From Glandiceps talaboti (taxonomy: Eukaryota > Hemichordata > Enteropneusta > Spengelidae), in the NCBI RefSeq assembly GCF_964340395.1, contig NC_135570.1, forward strand, positions 17,424,822-17,488,821: a stretch of 64,000 bases of DNA, written 5' to 3'. The notes under the pieces are model-generated. The model was not told the DNA's origin, did no database searches, and was given only the letters and a program-made list of their open reading frames with translations. Positions within the stretch are counted from its first letter, which is position 1; every line of letters begins with the position of its first letter. Shown one piece after another: positions 1 to 12,801 of the stretch. The translations under genes and the position numbers were made by a program.

Positions 1-647
1 GAAGTGAATGACCACTATGCCACAGTGACATACTATATATAACAGCCAAATGTACAAAAAAATTGGGCAGGTAGAAATTGTAGTTGGGCATGTAATTTTC
101 AAAGTTACCTGCTTGGGCAGGTGGGCAAGAAAATTAATTTCAAGTTCTGGTTAACCATGGTGTGGGAATTACTATTGCATCATAATCAACGGATTAGTGA
201 GCCGTTACATTAATTAATCATTTTCATTCAAATTTAATACAACTGAAAATAACATTTTCTGCCAAATTTCCCCCAATTTTGACCATTTAGTCAGTATACA
301 GAGTTTTGTAGGAACATAAATGTTGGTATTTTGAATTTTGTTTGTAATATAAATATTTAGTTTATTTGTGATATGTCAATAAATAAACAACCCATGTTTG
401 TTTTATTAATATTGTATTACTTTAATCCATATTTCGGTTGTGTATGTGACATTTCAGTTTATGTATTTACAAGTATGATGTAGAAAATTTATTTTCCATT
501 CAAATGATACCTTATTTTTTTCAAAAATATGCAACTCTGAGTATTTTTATATCAGTTTGATAACATAACACTCACTCTCACCTTATGTTAGTGAGGGGCT
601 GGTGGAGAACAAACAACCCCATGAGGCCAGTGGTGGTGAAAGGGTTA
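1..647. other. AT-rich spacer, no gene seen
   Basis: No coding similarity, structured RNA or clear repeat boundary was recognised. If tolloid continues leftwards, this lies inside its next intron. Confidence 0.4.
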
Positions 648-1165
648 AAGCCTGTTGGTATACTTTTTAATTTTAATGGGTAATTTGCATAATTAATGAT
701 TTTCGGTAAATAGGCTATATCTTAAGAATGCAAACTTCATATTTCATTTAACTTGATATGGTCATCAACCATAAAAAATCAGACATTTTGATGTAGTTTT
801 TAATTGCGATGTGTAATTTCCATAAGTAATCATCTTGATAATTGGGCAATATCTTTAGAATGCATTGTCTGACTTTACATTTCAGAAAATTTAGTAAATG
901 CTAAAGACATGCATGCATCCGTTAAAGCTTTATAATGTAACTTATAAGCTAAATGGTTAATTTGCATAATTAATGATTTTTTTTTTATAATGGGCAATAT
1001 GTTAACTATGTAAGCTTCAAACTTCATACAGTTTCGATTCATTAACTTTTCAATACATCATGTATGATAGCTATATCTTAAAGGTTTGCATTCCAAGAAT
1101 GTGTGTAGGCCCAAAAATCTATGGTTTTGCCCTTACAGGAGGTATTCAGTTTAAATCTGGTTAAG
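648..1165 (+). repeat. Modular repeat family B, 5'-truncated copy
   Basis: Contains diverged ~190-bp units with the recurring string TTTGCATAATTAATGATTTT and a 'ggctatatcttaagaatgca' block. It ends in CCCTTACAGGAGG followed by attcagtttaaatctgg. The same units and terminus occur at 15252-16150 (reversed) and 21415-22720. The left terminus with its hairpin and (GTCT)n is missing. No coding capacity is seen. Confidence 0.7.
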
Positions 1166-2386
1166 ATTTTTTGTGATATAGTGAAAAAAAGTAGAAATAT
1201 TAAACTTACAATTCTGGAACAATATAATTCTTTCAGATTTGTGCACCTTACATGAAAATAATAAGTGAAACTCATCATCTATCTCATTATTATTGCATCT
1301 ATGACAGATTCTTTCATTTAAAGGTAATCTTGGTGTATCTTTTCTTCCTATTTCTATACCCAAATTATAATCACTTAATCTAAATTTTGACAAATTTCTA
1401 CATAGGGTAAAATCTAATACATTATTTTGTAAGTAGTCTTCAAACTTAAATTTATTCTTGAAATTCTATAAGTATGCAATTTGTTACCACTTCCATCTTT
1501 CCTTGTATCGTTGAATAAATTTGTTCTCCAAGCGATCAAATATTAATTAGATAATTTGTGCTGTATTTTTTGTTTAACTAATGATATGATTTAACTTCAA
1601 ATGATTTGAATAGTTTACTATGATTGTAACTTCCTAAATTCTGATGAACAAAACTTGCCCTGGGTGAATTTATATTTAGTATTTACTTTCAGTGCCTTTT
1701 ACTTGGCAAACTATTTGATCTACTCCAATATTTAAATACAGACATGTGAAGACTAATCTTTTAAATGACAGTCAAATCTAACTCAGCTCTAATTCCTTCA
1801 AATGTTTTACTCTCTAAAATTAACCTGTAATAAGACATACATAATCTTTCCAGACAGTTACTAACATTTTTAATTTCAGTTTCCCAAATGAATCATATGA
1901 AAGAATTGGTACGATTAAACTATCAAAGATGTAAATCAAGTTTTTGATTTAACATTTCCTCATGTAATGCAGACTTTTTGATATAAAATATTGCTTTCAT
2001 TGCCTTGTTTTTCAGGTTTACTTGATTTTGTGTAAATTTTCCATTTCGCATAAAAATTACACATACATATGCATATACTGCCTAACTGCTTCAATTACAT
2101 TATTCTCCAAATAAAATGACTGATTTGCAATGAGACGATTACCCTTATTAAAGATCATTGTTTTTACCTTTTTAGTGTTTACAGAAAGACCCCAGTATTT
2201 ACTAAATGAGTTTAATTTATTTAGACAATTCTGTAAATCATCTGGAGATTTTGACATCAGAATTAAATCATCAGCATATAATTATAACCAACAATTTACT
2301 TTCACATCACCCATTTCAATTGGAGAATCTGAAATATCACCAAAAATATCTGGCAGATCATTAAGAAATATATTTAAAATACCACC
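1166..2386 (-). pseudogene. Decayed non-LTR retrotransposon (LINE) reverse transcriptase fragment
   Basis: Read on the minus strand from the right, fragments show the RT palm in order: an NDLPDIF-type segment (about 2385-2290), an in-frame stop, then LYADDLILMSKS containing the YADD catalytic box (about 2285-2240), then a 'GLSVNTKK' primer-grip-like region (about 2200). Further on (about 1400-1150) is a C-terminal cysteine/histidine segment, CHRCNNNEIDDEFHLLFSC, like the zinc-knuckle-like tail of many LINE ORF2 proteins. Stops and frameshifts separate the pieces, so this is a dead copy. Its 5' side is cut off where a family A repeat begins near 2386. I cannot assign the clade. Confidence 0.75.
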
Positions 2387-3552
2387 AATGGCGTTGTAGC
2401 ACAACTGTACAGTTTTCCATGCTAACAATAGGTGTTCATTTGCTGAATGACTATCCAGTTGCCTATCCAACCATGTTGCTATCTTTGCGATATACGCAAT
2501 CATTTGGCTGTTGCTATGGGCGTGGTCATGTTGTTAGATATATTTGCATACATTTTTGAATGTTTTTGCAATACACATGATCATTTGGCTGTTACTATGG
2601 GCGTGGTCTTGTTGCTAGGCACATTTGCATACAATTATAGAATGTTTATTCATTGGTCTTTCAATTCCTGTTATCTTTGCAATATACCTGATTATTGGAC
2701 TGTTTCTGTGGGCGTGGTCTTGTTGCTAGGCAAATTTACATACATTTTTAGAATGTTTATTCAATTGTCTATGAATCCCTGTTGTTATCTTTGTGAAATA
2801 CACGACCATTTGGCTAATGCTATGGGCGTGGTCATGGTTGCTAGGGTATTTGCATACATTTTTTGAATGTTTACTCATTTGCCTACCAGATGATGTTGTT
2901 ATTTGACCAAAATATACTGCCATTTGGCTGTTGCTAAGGGCGTGGTCATGGTCGCTAGGGCCAATTTTGTCAAAATGTTTTGAAGAAAATCTGCAGAATA
3001 ACACTTCTAGAAACATCTCACCAAGTTTCAGTCTCACTGACCAAGTACTTTTTGAGACATAAACTTTGTCCAAAATTCACCTTTTTACACCTAATTTGCA
3101 TATTACTGAGGAGATCATTGAATGCCTAATATTTCTTCATCTATACACACAGATGCATCCCTGTTAAATTTCAGCCCAATCTGCTGAGTAGTTTTGGAAT
3201 TATAGGTTTTTCATCATGTCATGAACAAATCTTAATCTACTCACATCCAATGTTCCCATCAAATTTCATGCCAATCTGCCCAGTACTTTTGGAGTTTAAG
3301 TTTTTTGACCCAAAATCAAATTTTTTGACCCAAAACCTACATATCTGATGCACTCATTTTCATTTGAACAATTTCCCAACTAGACACAAGAAGTAACATG
3401 ACCACCAAATATCAAAGCAACCGGTCCAGTAGTTTTTGACGTTAAGTTGTTTACACACACACACACACACACACACAGACAGACAGACAGACAGACAGAC
3501 ACTTTGCCATGCCTATAGCACTACTGAACCTTCAGTTCAGTTGTGCTAAAAA
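2382..3552 (+). repeat. Modular repeat family A, copy 1
   Basis: Starts in the conserved block CCAATGGCGTTG then TAGCACAACTGTACAG (2397). It continues through ~105-125-bp units centred on TTTGGCTGTTGCTATGGGCG, then a 'ccaatctgccCAGTAGTTTT' module, (CA)n(GACA)n at about 3451-3500, and a 14-bp-stem hairpin at 3516-3548 followed by an A run. The same order of parts recurs in the other copies. It has no convincing protein. The transposition class is unknown. Confidence 0.75.
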
Positions 3553-3638
3553 ATTGTTTTGCCTAAATGAAGCACGGCCCCTTTGGCAGTCTGTGAGTAC
3601 ATTCCTCAGCACAAAGTAATAACCTAACCTAACATTAC

Positions 3639-3863
3639 CTGTAAAGTTGCCAGCAATTTCGTAAGGTATAACACCACCGGGCCATTTTCTGTCAAGTCTG
3701 GCGGTGGCGGCTCGTCTCGATCTGGTATGTTTTTCTCCATGCCGGTGATGATGACGATGCTGCTGATGATTTTGTTTTTCGTCTTCTTTGCGTAATTCCT
3801 GTTCTCCATAATATTCCAGTTCCAATTCATCCTCCGATAGCGCTATATCGCCGATGAATCCAG
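3639..3863 (-). CDS. BMP1: BMP1/tolloid metalloprotease, exon 2 (prodomain end, furin site, start of astacin domain)
   Basis: Second coding exon of a secreted BMP1/tolloid-family astacin zinc protease; relatives cleave procollagens and chordin outside the cell. The exon encodes 74 residues plus split codons. It begins [13 protein letters not shown], which continues the DPCKA of exon 1 into the family's 'DPCKAA.FLGDIAL' signature. A low-complexity His/Arg/Glu prodomain stretch follows, then RSRR before AATAR: the furin site and mature N-terminus. It ends [15 protein letters not shown], the first strand of the astacin domain. Splice acceptor ...ccacag at 3864 and donor G|GTAATG at 3638 fit the phase exactly. 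The catalytic HExxH exons, CUB and EGF domains lie left of the window. One invertebrate gene usually corresponds to vertebrate BMP1, TLL1 and TLL2 together, so the symbol is for the family. Confidence 0.93.
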
Positions 3864-3869
3864 CTGTGG

Positions 3870-5215
3870 AATACAACTATACATTAGACTATGTATCAGA
3901 CTATCTTTGAGCTGTAAGTTTTTACAAGTTTATGGACTGTAGCGTGTACACTTGAGAGAATGGTTCCTCAGAGAAAGGGAGAGAGGACGAGTGGCCCAAG
4001 TAAGAGACGAGATGCGTTGAGTTCAGTGTCTAAATCACATCTGAAGTTTATTACAAACTGTACAAGTTTTACATAAGCTCTAATCTACAAGTTCTCATAA
4101 AGAAGTGAATTTACCATTTAATACATCTGTTTAATCAATCTAGAGACATCCGTTGTAAGGATGTTTGAGGTTGGATGCACGGTATCAATCAAAGGAACTA
4201 CATGTATGTATAGACTACAGATTATAGTTAATAAAGGAAATGCCATTTCTATCGTCAGATCTTCATAGTAAACCGAGGATGATGTCATGTGCAAACTATA
4301 CTGTCGGGAGTGGCATGATTTGTGGCAATATGACGTTAAACTAGTAATTAACATAATTGACAATTGATGGGAGGAGTTAAACTACACGTGGTTTCCAACA
4401 TGGACTTATACTTGATACCGACTAGCCGCCATGTTCAAATCACGATATATTCCATTGTTTGGAGGGGGAGCTGCTAACTTTATACATATGGGAGGGGTTT
4501 CAAATGCAATTCATCTAATTTATTAAATTAAGCTTTTGAAATGGGTTAGTCTGTTGACAAAGAGTGGTCAAAGTTATAGTCAACATTTTTCAGTAATAAT
4601 TTCCAAGTTTGTGTTTGGAACAAATGCTTAATTAGTCAATTAACGTTTGGGAGGGTTGAATATGAGACAGAAAGGCTGTGTCATCATAATCCATTGGCCT
4701 ATGAGGATGTAGTTTAAACAGACCACGGCGTTTCCGTAGTATCATGGCGGGGGTTGGGGGGGGGGGGGTGTGCTACTGTATGGATATGATAGGATATGAT
4801 AGGGTTATGGAGCTTTGTCTGTACATGTACCATAATAACCCCAGCCCTTTCCAGTCAACATAAAATACAAATAACAAACCCCTTTCTAAACAAACTCTTT
4901 TTTGAAATCCTGTGATCTCAATGCTAGTAACTGTATAGTAGTTATTTTTTATTCCATGTATATTTCGTTTGGGGTCCACGTCTATAGATGCCTGACATTT
5001 TTCAAAGTTAAATAATTAAATAAATAAATAAATAAATATACAAATAATTAAATAAATAAATGAATAAATAAAGTAAGTAAGTAAGTTAATCAGAAGCTCT
5101 GGACAATTTCCCATTTCCCAAGAATCCAGGGACTCCAACTACAATAATAACTTTGTTCTAGTTCTCATCGCAGTCCGGTTAAAATGATTACCTGAGATGC
5201 AATTTCCCCATTGTT
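3870..5215. other. Intronic spacer with homopolymer and AAAT tracts
   Basis: Within tolloid intron 1. Contains a long G run near 4749-4769 and an (AAAT)n/(AAGT)n tract at about 5010-5085. No gene or element boundary was recognised. Confidence 0.4.
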
Positions 5216-5221
5216 GCAACC

Positions 5222-5312
5222 CACAGCCTCTTTTACAGCACTGACCAGTACGTGCCCTACTGTTATTTCGTAGTAAGGCGGAAGAAATAACAGCTCTGGT
5301 TAGCGAGAATGA
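5222..5312. mobile_element. Fold-back MITE fragment (TCGCAAACCA family)
   Basis: Carries GTTATTTC ... GAAATAAC as an inner inverted repeat and ends 'agctctggttagcgagaat'. These match the complete 70-bp copy at 23758-23827; the left terminus is degenerate. Confidence 0.5.
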
Positions 5313-5344
5313 AATTTCCCAGAATGATTCATTTGTGTGGGAAG

Positions 5345-5997
5345 GGAGTTATTTTCTATATCTTTGCAATATACATGGTCATTTGGCTGTTGCTATGGGC
5401 GTGGTATTGTTGCTAGGTTTATTTGCATACATTTTATGAATGTTTATTATTTGACTATTAATCCCTGTTGTTATCTTTTTGTGAGATACACCACCGTTTG
5501 GCTGTTGCTATGAGCGTGATCATGGTTGCTAAGTGTATTTACATATATGTTTTGAATGTTTACTCACTTGCCTACCAGTTGATGTTGTTATTTGACCAAA
5601 ATATACTGCCATTTAGTTGTTGATAAGGGCGTGGTCATGGTTGCTAAGGCCAACTGTGTCAAAATTATTTTGAAGAAAATATGCAGAATAACACAGAATA
5701 ATTTTGGACCAAAAAGACACATTGTTAGCCCTAATTTGCATATCACTGATGGGATCATCATGTCATGGACAATTCTTTATCTAAACACCCCTAAGAATGT
5801 TCCCATCAAATTTCAGACCGATCTGCCTAGTAGTTTTTGAGTTTAAGTTTTTTTTTACCGAACATCACATTTTTTACCCAAATTACACACCGGTGGTAAG
5901 ATCATTTTGATTTGAACAATTTGCCAACTAGACACCCAACGTAATACACCCACAAAATATCATGGCAATTGGTCTGCCGGTTTTTTACTTTAAGTTG

Positions 5998-6064
<67 letters not shown>

Positions 6065-6142
6065 CAAAACAGACAGACAGACAGACACTTTGACATGCCT
6101 ATAGCACTACTGAACCCTATCAGTTCAGTTGTGCTAAAAATT
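5345..6142 (+). repeat. Modular repeat family A, 5'-truncated copy
   Basis: Lacks the TAGCACAACTG start but has several TTTGGCTGTTGCTATGGGCG units, the ATCTGCCTAGTAGTTTTTGAG module, a long (CA)n at 6000-6063, (GACA)n and the terminal CAGTTGTGCTA followed by AAAAA at 6136. Confidence 0.7.
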
Positions 6143-6544
6143 GAAACATCAAACATGAAATCCCTACTCTTACCAGACACAGCATTCTATGAAGGGGGGG
6201 GGGGGGGCATCCCTCTGGAATAGTTCAACGCTGCGAATAAACACAAGGCTGTGTATTTAGTATATGAATTGTCATACTTGGATTCACCCTAGCAATGTGG
6301 AATTCCTCACCAAAGTCAACACCATATAAGATTGCTGGATGATATGTATGTTGTACTACCGTGGCAGAGTCCAACACAATTGAGATATTACAATTCACTT
6401 ATTATGTTCATGTATGACTTTCATGCGACATAACTTATTTACATTGTGGTTTTCAGGAATACAAAACATTTCAAGAAGACATATCAAATCGCATAGAACA
6501 CACGAGGTCTGAAACATCGTTACCCCATGCTCCTCATAGATTGA
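6143..6544. other. Spacer, no gene seen
   Basis: Ordinary intronic sequence with a G run at about 6194-6207. No coding similarity was recognised. Confidence 0.35.
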
Positions 6545-6552
6545 TAAATAAA

Positions 6553-7863
6553 AATACCGCCAATGGCGTTGTAGCACAACTGTACAGTTTCTAAAAATGT
6601 TTATCCATATGGTAGTCCATGCTAACAATAAGTGGTCATTTGTTGAATGACTATCCAGTTGCCTATCCAACCATGTTGCTATCTTTACGATATATGCTAT
6701 CATTTGGCTGTTGCTATGGGTGTGGTCATGTTGTTAGATATATTAACATTTTTGTATGTTTTTGTTCACTTGTGTATGAATTCCAGATATTATCTTTGCA
6801 ATATACATGATTATTTGGCTGTTGCTATTGGCGTGATTTTGTTGCTAGGCATATTCACATACATTTTTTGAATGTTTATTCAATTGTCTATTAATCCCCG
6901 TTGTTATCTTTGCAATATATGTGATCATTTGGCTGTTGCTATGGGCGTGGTCTTGTTGCTAGGCACATTTGCATACAATTTTTGAATGTTTATTCATTTG
7001 TCTTTCTATTCCTGTTATCTTTGCAATATACGTGATCATTTGGCTGTTGCTATGGGCGTGGTCTTGTTGCTAGGCAAATTTACATACATTTTTAGAATGT
7101 TTATTCAATTGTCTATGAATCCCTGTTGTTATCTTTGTGAAATACACGACCATTTGGCTAATGCTATGGGCGTGGTCATGGTTGCTAGGGTATTTGCATA
7201 CATTTTTTGAATGTTTACTCATTTGCCTACCAGATGATGTTGTTATTTGACCAAAATATACTGCCATTTGGCTGTTGCTAAGGGCGTGGTCATGGTCGCT
7301 AGGGCCAATTTTGTCAAAATGTTTTGAAGAAAATCTGCAGAATAACACTTTCAGAAACATCTCACCAAGTTTCAGACTCGGTGACCAAGTACTTTTTGAG
7401 ATATAAGTTTTTGACCAAAAATGAACATTTTTACACCTAATTTGCATATCACTCATGGAATCATTGTATGCTTAATATTTCTTTGTCCATACATCCCTAG
7501 GTACATTCCCATTAAATTTCAGCCCAATCTGCTCAGTACATTTGGAATTATAGATTTTTAACCAAAAAAGACACATTTTTAGCCCTAATTTGCATATCAC
7601 TGATGGAATCATCATGTCATGAACAAATCTTACTTTACACCCCCTTAAGAATGTTCCCACCAAATTTCACACCAATCTGCCCAGTAGTTTCTGAGTTTAA
7701 GTTTTTTGACCAAAAATCACATTTTTTGACCCAAATCACACACCTGTGATGCGATCATTTTGATTTGAACAATTTCCCAACTAGGCACCCAAGGTAATGG
7801 ACCCACCAAATATCATGGCAATCGGTTCAGCGTTTTTCTACTTTAAGTTGTTTACACACACAT

Positions 7864-7898
<35 letters not shown>

Positions 7899-7961
7899 GA
7901 CAGACAGATGCCGGGCGATCCCTATAGCACTACTGAACCTCAGTTCAGTTGTGCTAAAAAT
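6553..7961 (+). repeat. Modular repeat family A, complete copy
   Basis: Starts CCGCCAATGGCGTTG then TAGCACAACTG (6572). It holds about six TTTGGCTGTTGCTATGGGCG units, then the 'ccaatctgcccagtagttt' modules separated by CCTAATTTGCATATCAC, then (CA)n(GACA)n at 7854-7908 and the terminal hairpin ending CAGTTGTGCTA (7956). The next family A copy begins at once. Confidence 0.75.
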
Positions 7962-9919
7962 AGCACCAATGGTGTTGTAGCACAATTGTACTGTACAGTT
8001 TTAAAAATGTTTATCCACATGGTCAGCCACGCTAGGTCATTTTCTGAATGACTATCCTGTTGCCTATCCAACCCTGCTGTTATTCTTGTTATATATATGA
8101 TCATTTGTCTGTTGGTATGGGTGTGGTCATGTTACTAGACATATTTGCATACAATTTCTTCAATGTTCATACACCCGTCTATGAATCCCTATTGATATCT
8201 TTGCAATAGATTTGATTTTTTTGACTGTTGCTATGGGCGTGGACTTGTTGCTAGGCACATTTGCATGCATTTTTTGAATGTTTATTCATTTGTCTATAAA
8301 TCTGTGTTATTATCTTTTCAATATATGTGATCATTTGGCTGTTGCTATGGATGTGGTCTAGTTGCTAGGCACATACGCATATATTTTTTAATGTTTATTC
8401 ATTTGTCTGTAAATCTGTGTTGTCACCGTTGCAATATATGTGGTCACTTGGCTGTTGCTATGGGCATGGTCATGTTGCTAGGCATATTTGTATACATTTT
8501 TTAATATTTATTCGTTTGTCTATCAATTCCTGTTGTTATCATTGCAATATACATGATTATTGGGCTGTTGCTATGGGCGTGGTCTTGTTGCTAGGCAATT
8601 TACATACATTTTATGCATGATTATTCAATAGTGTATTAATCCCCATGGTTATCTTTGTGAAATACACCACTGATTGGCTGTTGCTATGGGCGTGGTCTTG
8701 TTGCTAGGCAAATCTACATACATTATTTGGACAATTATTCAATTGTCTATTAATCCCTGTTGTTATCTTTGCAATACATGTGATCATTTAGCTGTTGCTA
8801 TGGGTGTGGTCATGTTGCTAGGCAAATTTACATACATTTTTGGAATGTTTATTCAATTGTCTTTAAATCCCCATTATCATTTTTGTTAAATACACCACCA
8901 TTTTGCTGTTGCTATGGGTCATGGTTGCTATTTTGAAGAAAATCTGCAGAATAACACTTCTAGAAACATCTCACCAAGTTCCAGTCTCACTGACCAAGTA
9001 CTTTTTGAGATAAATGTTTGACCAAAATTCACATTTGTACACCTAATTTGCATATGAGATCATGAGATCCCTATGTGCTTAATATTTCTTCATCTATACA
9101 CCATAAGATGTATCCTTGTTAAATTTCAGCCCAGTCTGCTCAGTAGTTTTGGAATCAAACATTTTTAACCAAAAAGACACATTTTTAGTTCTAATTTGCA
9201 TATCAACGATGGAATTATCATGTCATGAACATTTCTTAATCTAAACACCCTAAGAATGTTCCTTTCACATTTCAGACTGATCTGTGAAGTAGTTTTTGAG
9301 TTTAAGTTTTTTGACCAATTTCCCAACTAGACACCCAAGGTAATACACCCATCAAAGTATCATGCAGGAAATTTAACCTGCCAAACACAGTATGATCATA
9401 GAGGCCTTGATATGACTCTATTTTTCTTTCTCCATAAATGTGTGACTTCTTATTCTTTGTACAAACTGTTTTTTGAATGCCTAAGGATTGTGCATTTAAA
9501 TGAACCTGTTTTAATCATAGTGTCTAAGATTTAATTCAGCTGTGCTAAAAACAGGTTTCCAAGCAACCTCAAACAGATGTTAATCTTTACGCCATTGACA
9601 TTGACATGTGAAGTAGCCCATAAAAGATTTAATGATTTCATTGTATCAATAAAACAAGAAACTTTCATTTTCAGGCTCAGAGAAAGCATCTCGGAGTATA
9701 ACAAATTACATATTTCAACACAAAATGCACGATTCTTTAATGCAATCATTTTCATTTGAACAATTTTCCATCTACACCCTAAATAACGTCCCCACCAAAT
9801 ACAAAGCTAATTAGTCTGGCGTTATTTGACTTAAGGTCACACGCACACACACACACACACACACACATGCTACTCAATGCCTATAGCACTACTGAACCTA
9901 GTTCAGTTGTGCTAAAAAC
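7957..9919 (+). repeat. Modular repeat family A, long copy, head-to-tail with the previous one
   Basis: Starts 'agcaccaatggtgttgTAGCACAATTG' (7978) directly after the preceding copy. It has about seven central units, then the 3' modules to about 9360. It is interrupted by unrelated sequence (about 9360-9747, which contains a degenerate 'ttcagctgtgctaaaaa'), then resumes to (CA)n and the terminal hairpin ending CAGTTGTGCTA at 9914. It may be two overlapping copies. Confidence 0.65.
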
Positions 9920-10104
9920 TGCTGGGTGGATACTTTACAACAATTCATGGTGTCATGATGGTTGAATTGGTACCTGGTAGGATAGACATTGCAATGTGAA
10001 TGTTTTAGTAATATGCGTGGCTTACAGGTTGTAAAGGTTGTTATGCTTCCCATGGAGTTGAGGAGGTATAAAAGGCTGTTGTGCCCTTATAGATCTGTGC
10101 TAGG

Positions 10105-10182
10105 GGTAATAATTGTTAGCACCTTGCGCTCTCTGGATGGTAACAGGCACATTGTATAAATAAATTATCGTTATTATTAAAC
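10105..10182 (+). repeat. Possible SINE or LINE 3' tail
   Basis: 'ttgcgctctctggatggtaa' followed by 'ataaataaattatcgttatt' with a TTATTA-repeat end resembles retroposon 3' tails. No RNA-polymerase III boxes were confirmed. Confidence 0.3.
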
Positions 10183-10299
10183 TTAGTACTATAAAATATT
10201 ATTTATTTACTTATTGTTGTTGTTGTTGTTATCAAATGTTCAGCATATATTAGTAATCTATTTACATATGATGAGAGAACGTAACTGGTGAATTCCTCA

Positions 10300-10303
10300 A
10301 CAC

Positions 10304-10377
<74 letters not shown>
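10300..10377. repeat. (CA)n microsatellite
   Basis: About 38 CA units with two early interruptions. It abuts the 5' end of the truncated LINE. Confidence 0.95.
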
Positions 10378-10379
<2 letters not shown>

Positions 10380-10700
10380 CCCGGGGAAATGTTATTATTG
10401 AAACTATATCTTACATACATAACATATTTAATATTACATCATGTACTCTTTTACAAATACTTCCGACAAGTGGAATTGTTGGATTATTCCATATGTCAAG
10501 AGATTACTTACATATAAAAACAAAACTACACTGCCTTACAAATATCACTAACTATTTTATCAACTGTGGTACACTTCAGTCCGACATCACAGATCACTAT
10601 CCCATCTTTTGTATTATCAATCACCTCAAACATATACTGAAACCAGCAAGCCCAAATACTTAACTTTAAAAATTATAACCCTGATGCTTTCTTATCTGAC

Positions 10701-11489
10701 TTGAATGCTACATCTTGGCAACCTGTCTATGACTGCACAGACCCAAATATTGCCTACGAAGCCTTTTACAACATATTTTATAACATTGTATCAAATCACG
10801 TTCATACCAAAACCGCCCGCCATTCCAATAGTATCCGCAAACCCTGGCTCTCAAACGGCCTACTTAAATCAGTACGTACAAAACATAGGTTGTTTGCAAA
10901 AATGAAAAACAATCCCCACAATGTTAATTATAAACTTAAGTACAAAAAATATAGAAATATTCTAACAAAACTCCTCAAGTCAGTAAAGAAACGTTATTAC
11001 TTCAATAAATTTCGATGGGCCCAAGGTAATATTAACAAGACGTGGCAGGTGATCAACGAAGTACTGAACAAATCGACTAACAAACTCTACCCACGCAAAC
11101 TGATCTCAACGACGCCCAACAATGATCCTCTGACAGAAAGTTCTGATATAGCGAACGAATTTAACGACTTTTTCACAAGCATTGGTCCAAGCCTTGCGTC
11201 AAATATTACTTCAGCCACCAAATTCACACAATATCTCGACGGTAACTATCTCAACTCTTTCTTCTTCCACCCTGTTTCTGAACAAGATGTTTTAAATGAA
11301 ATCAAAACTTTAGACCCACGTAAAGCTGTTGGATACGACAATATTCACCCAAGACTTGTCACACATGCTGCACATTTCATCGCTCGTCCTCTTGCACACA
11401 TCATTAATTGTTCACTGAGCCAAGGAATAGTCCCAAATTCTTTAAAAATAGCCAAAATAATGCCAATTTATAAAAAAAGGTGCAGCTGA
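10701..11489 (+). pseudogene. LINE ORF2, upstream frame (linker and RT N-terminus)
   Basis: An open frame of about 260 codons holding the region between endonuclease and RT and the first RT segment (LDPRKAVGYDNIHP, then PLAHIINCSLSQGIVPNSLK). It terminates just after a 7-A run that throws it out of the frame carrying the catalytic core. No genuine start codon is implied; it is a fragment of one ancestral ORF. Confidence 0.85.
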
Positions 11490-12801
11490 CAACGTCAGCA
11501 ACTATAGACCAATCTCAATTCTCCCTAAATTTAGTAAAATTATAGAGTCACTTGTAAATAAACAGTTTATCAATTATCTTGAAACTAAACATATTCTTTT
11601 AGATACACAATTTGGATTCCGAAAAAAATATAACACAAAATTGGCCCTTGCAGACCTGGTCTCTGATATTAGTGAACAACTAGACAACGGATTCATCACC
11701 TTCGGCATTTTCATTGACCTAAAGAAAGCATTTGATACCATAAACCACGACATTTTAATTCATAAATTAGAACATTATGGCATAAGAGGCATTCCACTAC
11801 ATTGGTTTAAAAACTACCTCACAAACCGACAGCAATACGTTACCATTGACAATATATCATCCCCCTATAAACACATTCAATGTGGCGTCCCACAAGGATC
11901 GATTCTTGGCCCCATTCTTTTCTTAATATACATCAACGACATAGCAAATTCTACCAACTCCTTCCAGTTTCGACTTTTCGCAGATGACACTAACTTATTC
12001 AAATCTATCGAAGGAAACGAGATTAATCTTACCCACATAAATGTAGATTTTCAGAAGGTGTGTGATTGGTGTGGAGCGAACAAACTAACGGTCAATGTTG
12101 AAAAAACAAATTACATGGTCATCAAAACACCCCGTAAACCTGTGAACATAGAGGGTAGTTTGGGAATAGATGGAAATGAATTGAACAACGTCTCCTCGAC
12201 AACGTATCTTGGAGTTTCTCTTGACATCAATTTTAACTGGAAGTCCCACATCCAAAAAGTTGTCAAATCTATTGCCCCAAAGATCGGACTTATCTCACTA
12301 CTCCGACACTTTATTCTGAAATCTATTCTTCTGTTATTGTACAACTCCCTAATTCTTCCACATATAAGCTACTGTGTCGAAATCTGGGGGAATACTTACA
12401 CTTCTTTCTTGGAACCAATATATTTACTACAAAAGAAATTTACACGTCTTATCACTTTCTCTGACTTTCGTGCACACACTGACCCTTTATTCAAACAGCT
12501 ACATATTTTACCAATTCATAAACTTTGTTCATTTCACACCTGCCTCTTTACTTTTGATTTGCTACACAATCACTTTGCCCATGATGTAAACCGCTATTTG
12601 GATACAATTTCACACTCCTATTCTACTCGTTCCGCTACACATCGCAATTTCTACGTACCCAAAGTTAACCTAACACAAAGTAAACACAGTATAAAATATG
12701 CAGCCACTCATCACTGGAATTTATTACCAAGACACATTAAAGACATCACTGATAGGAATAGATTCAAATCAATTTTAAAGGCTCACCTGAGTAATTCATA
12801 G
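11480..12801 (+). pseudogene. LINE ORF2, downstream frame (RT catalytic core and C-terminus)
   Basis: Continues the same protein in the next frame, from YRPIS through the FADD box to the terminal 'WNLLPRHIKDI' region and a stop at 12799-12801. The thumb and C-terminal region look intact. Function is inferred only from RT motif order. Confidence 0.85.

Noticed and set aside
2397-3548. Family A as a Helitron (CTAA-like 3' end plus hairpin)
   Set aside because: The hairpin includes the terminal CTA rather than lying upstream of it, the start is not TC, and no target-site data are available. Left unclassified.
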